Shown here in pieces: positions 55,893 to 64,000 of a stretch of DNA of 64,000 bases. Below the pieces are notes generated by a model. That model searched no databases. It saw only the letters and a list, made by a program, of their open reading frames with translations, and was not told the origin of the DNA. The DNA comes from Gamarada debralockiae. Lineage: Eukaryota > Ascomycota > Leotiomycetes > Helotiales > Hyphodiscaceae. Every line of letters starts with the position of its first letter. The stretch's first letter is position 1. The DNA lies in the NCBI GenBank assembly GCA_002803225.1, contig NXFV01000768.1:62001-126000 (forward strand). The letters run 5' to 3'. Position numbers and translations under genes: made by a program.

Positions 55893-56718
55893 TCAGCAAC
55901 CAACCAGTTCCTGAATTAGCTTCAACACATCCCCATCCTGGATCCCATAAATTGCAAGCGTGTCGTGACTCCACATCCGATAGCCATCGAATAGGATCCG
56001 GTAGGAGCCTTTGCCAACTCCAAGTATCTTTGCAAATAGAGTCCAATATTGTGTGCACTGTGGTTCTCTCCCGGACCTTCATAGTGCAGGTGGTTCCGGA
56101 GACAAAGGGGGCTCCTTCGCAACTGACCTGGATTGTCATCGTACTGCCAAGATCTAGTTCGTTCTCCACAAGTGAACGACTGACAGATGCTGGGGACAGT
56201 CCTCTGTCTCTGTCCGGACTCAGTTTCTTCTTCACAATTGAACGATTGACGTGTGACACATCTGATCCAAGAGGCTTTGTAGTGAAGTACGCAACGCACA
56301 GAGCTTCCATGGTTATCCGTCGCATTTTCGTGCCTTGCCCTCGACGTCGCGAGCTCCAGATGGTCTGTGGTGGAGGATGCATCCCAACGCGGTCTGTAGA
56401 TCGGCGTGGAACTGGGCATCGAGGATAGCAGCATGCCATATAGAATCCATCAAAGGTGAGGGGCTGATCTTTTCGGCAGTGCGGTCTTCCATGAAAATTT
56501 TTGATAGCGAGAAAGCGGCGTAGCTCCTCGATGGCTTGCTCAGCGGCGACATTGTACACGTGCATGGCGTTTGATGCGGGTTCTTCGAGAGTATCTGGAA
56601 AGCGCACGCTGTAGAGGAAGGTGATGTCCTCGGGGGCTTTGGGCAAGAGTTATTGATAGACTGGATTGATGGTGACCGCGACATGGCTATCGTGAAAGTT
56701 GGCACGCTTTCGCTTCAT
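55893..56718 (-). pseudogene. Ubiquitin-like (Rad60-SLD-type) protein gene, broken
   Basis: An ATG at 56718 starts MKRKRANFHDSHVAVTINPV, then TAA at 56652-56650. The same frame continues at once with LPKAPEDITFLYSVRFPDT and runs to a ubiquitin-like fold (STMTIQVSCEGAPFVSG, MKVRERTTVHTILDSICK). The second half of that fold (LGVGKGSYRILFDGYRMW, IYGIQDGDVLKLIQELVGC) is in another frame, switching near 56028. The stop at 55893-55895 closes that frame. With both lesions repaired in reading, the gene would be about 275 codons. As it stands no full ubiquitin-like domain can be made. The resemblance is to SUMO-like domains of Rad60/Nip45 proteins. An unusual intron cannot be excluded at either site, but none fits. 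Confidence 0.6.
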
Positions 56719-57482
56719 TATTGGCGACATCTTTTCGAATTTCTTGAAAGAGACTTAGTGATTGTGCTCAAGAAGGAGGGATGATTTGAAGGCAAAGGAT
56801 TGAACTGAATTGCTGATATCGACTGAAGTATTTAGAGTCGAAGCTTGGAGAGGAAAAGAAAGCGCGTCGAGTGGGGGCCGAGAGGGGGGCGGGGACGAGC
56901 CACGAGCACACGTGATATATCTCTGGTTAGGTGGGTCGCAGCTTCTTTTGGAATCTCCACTTCCTTCCATTTTGGGTTTTGACAAGACGCGTCAGGCACC
57001 TGAATACTTGTAGGAAACAAACCAGAGGAAGCTCCCGGAAAAAGCTATTGACTTCAATGCTGTGATCACTTTTGATTTTGCTATGCGTCTGCTAGACGTT
57101 CATTTTAACTGGTTGAATCCTACAAAAAGAAAACATGTTCCGCTACTTCTAGATCTCGCCTTCAAGAGCCCGTCGAGCCTCAGGGGGCTGTGCATAAGTT
57201 CCCCGTGCTAACGTAGCGAAGAAGCACTGCACCTTGAAAGGGGATTTGCTTCTTCATCCATTTTGAACTTCTATTCATACCAAAGCAATTCGAGCATTCG
57301 ACTGCACTTCAATTCCTTCTGCACGCTCCTTCGCATCTCTTTAATCTGCCCATCGACATCGTAAAAGCCACGTCATTACGAAGTCTTCCCGGCGTCATCG
57401 TTCTACCCTCCAAACTCTCCGAAAAACGACGCCATAATTCTTCACGACCTGTTCGAGGTCACGATAACGAATATATATTACA
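56719..57482. other. Divergent intergenic region, no supported gene
   Basis: Lies between the broken ubiquitin-like gene and the GDT1 gene and should hold both promoters. Nothing else recognised. Confidence 0.4.
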
Positions 57483-59198
57483 ATGAAGTTCCGAAGGCGT
57501 AATGCGCCCCTCATCCTCCTCCTTGTGCCATTTGCTTCCGCACTATCCGCCGCTGCTCAAGACAACATCCAATCGACGCTGACAACGAAAAACTCTGAGC
57601 CACGGGATGCCAAACTAGATCCCAATCCTTCTCCCATAGTCGACATCGCGAAGGGAAAGTATGAGGTTGGCACAAAGGATGCGCCAGTAGATGGCAAAGA
57701 TGGGAAGCCCCATGCTGGTCCCTTCGTAGGCACAGAGAAAGATCCTAAGAAGCCCAAAACTGGTGCTGAAGATGCCGAAATAGTGCTGGCAAAGGAGGAC
57801 ACATCAGAATTAGTCAATGCTGATGGTAGTAAGATTCCGCCAGTCAACGATGGGGTAATGAACGATCCAATTCGACAATTGCCAAAGCAAGGCACAACCG
57901 GGACAGAAGGGGGTGTGAGCGAGAAGGATAAAGCGCGAAAGGCGCAAGAAGGACAAACTGGCGAGAAAGTGGAGAAGAAACCAGATTCGCCCAAGGAAGT
58001 TCCTCCATTACCCCTAAGTGAAGAGTCGAAGAAGACAAAGACCGAGAAGACCGAGAAGACCAAGGCGAAGGAAGTGGACGACGAAGGTGAGGATGTTGAT
58101 GGTCTTGCTGGGCTTGAGGTATGACAATTGCCGTGCTCTACACCCGGGTTATAACTAATAATACGTTGCAGAAACCAGATAATCTTCCAGACAAGCCTAA
58201 CAACCTGCCACATCCCTTACCAGGTTCCGCCCAAAAAGACCATTTAGACATCACGAAGCCCGATTCGAAACTCGCCCCCAAATATGATACACCAGAAGAA
58301 GAGAACGACGGTCTCATACAGCCCTTCCATTCATTCGTCCTTTCCCTCACCATGATCCTCTTTTCCGAAATTGGCGACAAGACGTTCCTTATCGCGGCAC
58401 TCATGGCAATGAAGCATGATCGACTGCTCGTTTTCTCAGCTGCATTCTCCGCTCTTATAACCATGACGATTCTCTCCGCGATTCTTGGTCATGCAGTCCC
58501 CACGTTAATACCCAAGAGATTCACCAATTTCCTCGCCTCAGGGCTGTTCTTGGTATTCGGAACGCGAATGTTGAGAGAGGGTCTGGCAATGAGCAAGGAT
58601 GAAGGTGTGGCTGCGGAAATGCAAGAGGTAGAGATGGAGCTCGAGGAGAAAGAACATCAAGCAAAACAACAAGGCCGACGGAGATCATCAATTTCGCCCT
58701 ACGCTCTTGAAATGGGTCTGGGACGAAAGAACACAAGGAAATCAAGATCAGGGTCACGTTTGCCTTCACCACCTCGAAGTCCATCTTCATCACCTGATCG
58801 ATCGCCTTCACCTCCTCGCTCAACACTGAAGGGTGCTCTTGGAGGCCTGAACAATCTGCTTTCGTTGCTACTTAGTCCGGCTTGGGTACAGACATTTGTC
58901 ATGACTTTCTTGGGTGAATGGGGTGATAGAAGCCAGATCGCTACTATCGCCATGGCAGCAGGACAGGACTACTGGTGGGTAACCGGTGGAGCCGTCAGTG
59001 GCCACGCTGTGTGTACAGGAGTAGCTGTAATCGGAGGACGTGCCATTGCAGGGAAAGTCAGTTTGAGAGTTGGTGTGTATTCCCACCCCAAACCACGCTA
59101 TCAGCATCAACTAACGACTCGCAGTTACATTAGGAGGAGCAGGAGCTTTCCTAGTTTTCGGACTCATCTACCTAGTAGAAGCACTGTACTACGGATAA
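57483..59198 (+). CDS. gdt1: GDT1/TMEM165-type cation (Ca2+/Mn2+):H+ antiporter
   Basis: Exons 57483-58118, 58172-59072 and 59125-59198 join in phase to give 536 aa. A signal peptide (LILLLVPFASALSAAAQ) opens a long polar N-terminal part of about 250 residues, rich in Lys/Glu/Thr and probably lumenal. The two UPF0016 halves carry the ion-binding motifs EIGDKTFLIAALMAM (about residue 277) and EWGDRSQIATIAM (about residue 460). A Ser/Pro/Arg-rich loop separates the two halves. The last exon supplies the final helix (FLVFGLIYLVEALYYG). In yeast, Gdt1 loads Mn2+ and Ca2+ into the Golgi for glycosylation. The N-terminal extension is much longer than in yeast Gdt1 (280 aa in all). The gene is intact. 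Confidence 0.92.
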
Positions 59199-60062
59199 TC
59201 CAACTCCATACATAGTATTTCCGTCAGCCGTTGTAATATAACATAGAAAAGGACCCGTTTCTGAGCTCTCACGGCGGCTCTTTTCTTTAACTGGAGTCGA
59301 GGGAGCGACTGATTGGGTACCAGTACCAGCGACAACTTTCTTGCGTTATGTGTAGGACAAGGTGTCTGGCTGTTAGCATATAGGACGGATCTGTATGGAA
59401 GTGGGTGGGCATCAATGGAGTCTTTGGGGCTGAGGGAAATGTATTTGATGGTCGGAGAAGACTTGAAATAATGATGCTGTTCAATAATCGTCTATCGTTC
59501 CTCTTCATTGACCTACATGATGCCAATTCTGACCGGGTTCGAAAGGAGGTAACTGGAGCTCAACAGCTCTCCTGCAACAAAGGCATTGTTCATTTAATTC
59601 CGAATCCAAGCACCTCGCCATATCATAGCAATCCATCCTGCTCAAAGCCAATCTTTGCCTCTTCTTGGCCTTAGCGGAGATGCGCTTCAATTGCCAACTT
59701 TCGGACAAATTTACAGCGATGACAATGTGGGGTAATCCGCAGCGCACATCGGAGGTAGGAATTAGGAGCTTAGAAATCTGGCTGCAGCACCACAAGTTGA
59801 ATTCTAATCATCACCAATAAAGTGTTCCTTTTTCATCTTTGCTGGAGCTCTCTTCAGTTTCTGAATTTCCTGGTCACTGGATTTGTGACGTGTTCGAGTT
59901 GTCAATTCACTCTCAATCCCTCGTCGCACCAACCCCGCATCGGTTGTGACAGCTCAACATCACAACCTTCCCAACTTCCCAACAGCTCGAGTCCAATCTC
60001 TCACCCCGACCTCTCAATCCAATTCAGAAACCAGGAGTTTCTCGAGATAGAAGAAAGCAGTC
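59199..60062. other. Intergenic region, no supported gene
   Basis: 3' flank of GDT1 and promoter of the mutarotase gene. No other feature seen. Confidence 0.4.
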
Positions 60063-60631
60063 ATGTGGTCCGGAACATCCTCCGCGAACCCCGCCTCCCC
60101 AACCACGAAGCAAATCCCTTCCATCCCTTCATATAAGCTGAAGCACCAAGGCCGTCGCATTGCGCAGATCGTCAAGCTGAAGCCGGAATACGTGGAGAAA
60201 TATAAGGAGTGTCATGCGAAAGTTTGGCCGGAGGTACTGAAGCAGATAAAGGAATGTAATATTGAGGATTGTGAGTTTCTCTGTTTTAGTAGCTCCAGAG
60301 GAAGGCCTTGATAGCTGTTTTTATGGCACGCTTCTGTTGAGGAAAGGGTTTACAACTTTATAGAGCTTTAATTTGAGGTTAGGAGGTGCTAATTGGTTAA
60401 ATAGATTCTATCTTCCACGACCCAGGAACTGGCATCCTGTTCGCGAGCTTTAAGTATGTGGGATATAACTGGGCAGGAGACATGGAGAAGATGCGTGAGA
60501 ACCCTAAGGTGCAAGAATGGTGGAAGATGACGGACAGCTACCAAGAATCATTCGTGGAGGGCGCGAAGAGTAGTGCGGATGGCGAGCCTGCATGGTGGAA
60601 AGGCATTGAAGAGGTGTTCTACACTCCATAG
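60063..60631 (+). CDS. L-rhamnose mutarotase (RhaM family)
   Basis: Exons 60063-60270 and 60405-60631 join in phase to give 144 aa. After a 30-residue low-complexity N-terminus, the whole RhaM fold is present: RRIAQIVKLKPEYVEKYKE, CHAKVWPEVLKQIKECNIED, YSIFHDPGTGILFASFKYVG, MRENPKVQEWWKMTD, and PAWWKGIEEVFYTP. The His of CHAKVWP and the Trp pair of EWW fit the sugar site of the family. The enzyme interconverts alpha and beta anomers of L-rhamnose, feeding rhamnose breakdown. No other rhamnose gene lies beside it. The next gene is convergent, with only 125 bp between the stops. Confidence 0.92.
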
Positions 60632-60756
60632 TCTCTCAACGCGGTGCGGATACTTGGATTCGGTTGGGAGGTGCACTCAACTTTTCATGAAGATACGAGA
60701 GATGACCAATATAAATACAATATTGTACATTCCATCTTACAGCTCCTTTTGCTATA

Positions 60757-61430
60757 TTATCTAGTGTTTCCAAATAGACCTCCAAACAACCCCATCCCCA
60801 TCCCCCCTCCACCACCACCACTCCCCCTCCTCGCCTCTTCCCTAATCCACTCCCTCAGCCACATCTCATCTCTCATAAGTTTCGGATCCGTAATTCTCGT
60901 CTCCCCCATCACTTCTCCCCTATCAAAACTCAACAGCGTAGGCATAGTCGTAATCATATAGGTCATGCCCAGCCCACTATCCATTATGTCTGGGGAATCA
61001 TATTCGATTTCGCAGAACGAGACACCGCCTTCTTCTTCTCCTACGCCGGATTCGATGAGGGAGGTGAGGAGGGGTAGGACGGTTTTGCAGGTCGAGCAGT
61101 AGGAGGCGGTCCAGAATGTTAGGAGAGGGGTTCCAGAAGATGTCGAGAGGAGGAGATAGGATTGGAAATCATCGGGACGGCGAACACTATTGGTTTTGTT
61201 AGCAAAGTGTGTATCAGTCAGGGAAATGAGTAGAGTGCAATAGAGGGGGTGTTAAATGAAGAGAACGCAACGTGGAGATGGATTCAGAGTGTGGGGAGAG
61301 CTCACGGTGTGTAAATCCGATTCTTAGCTCTGTTCTCTTTGGAATTGGAGAACTGCCGGATTTGTCCAACAATTGGGGATATCCCGGGGAATGAAACCCT
61401 TAAGAGTCGTGCAACAGGTCTTGTGATCAT
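60757..61430 (-). CDS. Thioredoxin-like protein, probably mitochondrial
   Basis: Exons 61430-61306 and 61186-60757 join in phase to give 184 aa. The start at 61430 gives a basic, Ser/Arg-rich presequence (MITRPVARLLRVSFPG ... IRQFSNS) with the form of a mitochondrial targeting peptide. An upstream in-frame ATG at 61613 is possible but less likely. The body is a thioredoxin fold: PLLTFWTASYCSTCKTVLPL with a CxxC pair (CSTC), CEIEYDSPDI, and the cis-Pro strand ITTMPTLLSFDRGE. The C-terminus is glycine-rich (GGGGGGMGMGLFGGLFG). It is likely a disulfide oxidoreductase or redox adaptor; the substrate is unknown. Confidence 0.85.
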
Positions 61431-62228
61431 GATTTTGATGTTGCGGGGGTATTCAGACGAAAAGCGACGAATTGAATGTGCAATGTCTATCTCAGCTAAA
61501 CGCGGGTTTTGGAAGGATTCATGTGAACGAAGATCATGCGTCATTTGCGCGGCTGTGATGCCTCGTTTCTGCGAGACCGAGCGCCATCCAAGCCTTGTGC
61601 CGCAGCGAACCATCAGATGACAACCCCCCTTACTCCTGGATTACTGTATCAAGCAACCACGGGACCCTTTCGCAGATGCGGACTGCCTCAAAATTACTCT
61701 TCTTCTCCTTCACCGTTTCCTACTTTTTCCTACAGCTCATAATATTATCTTTTAGTCCTTGTTGTTTGCGTGCTTTTGTTGGTTCTTGGCGACGTCAGCC
61801 CGCCCAAGAACATAGAGCTATCGAACTCACCGCCGCGCCCGAGCGATATCCTCGCCCGATTACGAATAGAGTTTGGGTGTATATAGACAGTAGAGCCTTC
61901 CCTCTGACTTCTTACCTCTTACTACCTTATATTCTTAACTTTCGGATCTCAGATCGATCCGAGTCATCATTCCTTTGGACATGAGTTCCTCGATTCACTC
62001 CTCGTCCTCTCCAATCTAACAACATTATCCTCTCTTTTCTGGGCAACATTTTATTCCTCCTCGAAAAACCTATAATTTCCGCAGTATACATACGAACGTC
62101 TGTTGGCAGCAGTCCTAATCTTATCGACGGCCTCTGGGCAAATACCCTGAAGGCCACCTCCTCGCCACCCTCCGCAACTCCTCTGTGCACTCCCGAAAGC
62201 GCCAAGTCCTATCCATCTGCCATTCAAT
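61431..62228. other. Divergent intergenic region, no supported gene
   Basis: Between the thioredoxin-like gene and the MFS gene, so both promoters lie here. A pyrimidine-rich stretch before 62229 is usual for fungal promoters. No other feature. Confidence 0.4.
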
Positions 62229-64000
62229 ATGACTACCGATGGGGAGCAAGAGAAGATAAATCAACAACCGATACGTCCGACGAGTCCAGCCAGCCCTACA
62301 TCAGAGCGACACCGGTCCTTCTTTGGCCGCGACTCTGCTCCTAATGGATCCAATGGACAAGAATTGGAGGATTCCATCGAGGACTTCGACGAAGGCAAGG
62401 GAAAGCCCACAAAATGGAGTATGGGAGTTTTGAACGACCCGGATACTCATGAAGTGCCAGGTATGAATAAGTGCAAAGACTTGGGCGTCGGCAAAGCTAA
62501 CTGATACCGTTAGGATCCGTTCTTCTTCTCACTGGGGAGCGAAACGAACCTCTAGGTCTTCGAAATGCTCCAGCCAGAACTTCTGCGTCCTCTCTTCCAA
62601 TGCAACTACCTATGCCCTCACAAAGCCACCAGCAGTCACGTCAAGCGAAAGCAAGTGAAGGAAAGAAGTTGACAAAGGATGGAGCCATCATTCTCGAGCC
62701 ACAACCAGACGACTCACATAATGATCCTCTCAATTGGCCAATGTGGAGAAGAGACTCTGCTCTCCTATCACTAGGTTTTTACTGCATGGTAGGAGGCGGC
62801 ATGACCCCTATTCTTGCAGCAGGTTTCACGAACGTAGCCTCTACGTACCATGTTACGACAGCTAAAGTTGCACTCACTACTGGATTATACATGATGGGTC
62901 TGGGCGTTGGCTCAGTGGTTATTTCGCCGACTGCGATCCTGTTTGGGAAGCGCCCAGTCTACCTACTGGGAGCGATCATGTTCATTTGTTGCTCGATATG
63001 GTGTGCGGCATCCCCAAACTACAATTCTCTTCTCGTTGCAAGAATATTCCAGGGTATCTCAGTGAGCCCAGTCGAATGTCTACCTTCAGCCACGATTGCG
63101 GAAATTTTCTTCCTTCATGAGCGTGCATACCGTATTGGCATCTACACTCTGTTGCTGCTGGGTGGTAAGAACTTAGTGCCTCTGGTCAGTGCTGCAATTA
63201 TCCAATCATTGGGCTGGAGATGGGTCTTCTGGTAAGTCACATGTAGGAAGCTCCAATAAATGGATCTCTAACTTCATCTAGGATTGTGGCTATGATTGGC
63301 GGTTTCTGCTGGGTGCTCCTTTTTCTGTTCGTGCCCGAGACTTTTTGGGACCGCACACCAAGACCCAGAAGTCGACACACGTCGAAGAACAATTCTATGC
63401 TGTCCGTATTCACTCACAAATTAGCATCTCATGTGTCTCATCACATTCCACATCTGAAAAGCCCTCCTGCCTCTCACCAGGTGGATGGTCGTGCCGATGC
63501 TCCCCTGGAGAAGACTACAACAGGACGCTCCACTACAGATTCCGTCCTCAGAAGACCTTCTCAAGTACATCGCCATGCACGCAGCCTTCACGTTGGATTC
63601 GCTGGAGAGATTCATAATTTGAATGAGAAATCGGACAGTCACGAGGCCAATGATGATCATGTTTCTCCTCCAAAAGGCCACGCTGACCCTGTGGCGACCA
63701 TGGGAATGACTCCTGTTCAGACCCCTTCCTCAGGTAACGTCCTAAACATTTTCCCCAAAGGTTCTCGTGCTGATCCGAGGGATTTAGCCAAGGATGCCCA
63801 GCTCCAAGGCGTTGCAAGTCCAGCGCAGCACCGATACCAGGATCGAGTCGTGCCGGCTGGTGAAGTTCCCCTTACACCAAAACCACGCAATCTCAACTCT
63901 CCATTCTATGAAGATATCGAAAGAAGGCAATCAGATTATTTCAAGGAGGAGAATGTTACTCCAAATATGAACGTCGATGGCGGATCGTCATTCATACCTA
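62229..64000 (+). CDS. MFS transporter, DHA1-like (3' end outside window)
   Basis: Exons 62229-62460, 62514-63231 and 63292 onward are in phase, and the frame is still open at base 64000. A 160-residue polar cytoplasmic N-terminus ends in the fungal MFS entry motif DPLNWPMWRRDSALLSLGFY. The first membrane helices follow, with YMMGLGVGSVVISPTAILFG and the motif A-type loop GKRPVYLLGA, then LLVARIFQGISVSPVECLPS. After helix 6 a long hydrophilic loop (more than 200 residues, Ser/Pro/His-rich) fills the rest of the window; helices 7-12 must lie beyond it. Substrate cannot be told. The large central loop is typical of some fungal DHA1 members. Confidence 0.9.

Overview
The window is nuclear DNA of a filamentous ascomycete (Pezizomycotina; gene content and style look Leotiomycete-like, but that placement is an impression). 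The evidence is short GT..AG introns (mostly 45-130 nt, with a CTAAC-type branch site), and typical fungal families: a SesA/NB-ARC/TPR NLR, a phytoene desaturase of the AL-1 type, a fungal opsin, a many-exon amino acid permease, Vps62, a TRF-like telomere protein and GDT1. There are no operons; each gene is its own unit.

Layout. 0-7 kb: 3' end of a membrane/extracellular protein gene, an NLR on the minus strand, and an intact phytoene desaturase (al-1/carB type) divergent from it. 7-20 kb: a gene-poor, repeat-rich island with three sorts of terminal-inverted-repeat elements, a 57-bp minisatellite, a dispersed repeat and a transposase relic. It also holds a bHLH regulator, an Hsp20 gene broken by one frameshift but preceded by a threefold heat-shock-element array, and a decayed opsin gene. 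20-32 kb: an ankyrin/ubiquitin-like-domain gene interrupted by an in-frame stop, a U-box-like protein gene, and a large PARP-type ADP-ribosyltransferase gene. The last two are in tandem and share related intron sequences. 32-47 kb: a 13-exon amino acid permease, a WD-type protein with a zinc ribbon, a decayed aquaporin, and a PA-TM-RING E3 ligase. 47-64 kb: Vps62-like protein, telobox/TRFH protein, a broken ubiquitin-like gene, GDT1-type cation transporter, L-rhamnose mutarotase, a mitochondrial thioredoxin-like protein, and the 5' part of an MFS transporter that runs off the window.

How it fits together. Phytoene desaturase makes the carotenoid backbone from which retinal can be derived, and fungal opsins need retinal. 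An al-1 gene and an opsin pseudogene about 9 kb apart, separated by transposon debris, look like the remains of a carotenoid/opsin cluster. The U-box-like and PARP genes may work together in protein modification, but this is inferred from adjacency only. At least five genes carry disabling lesions (Hsp20, opsin, ankyrin/ULD, aquaporin, ubiquitin-like), which is a high density for 64 kb. Exon structures given for the intact genes were worked out by hand from splice signals and reading-frame phase.
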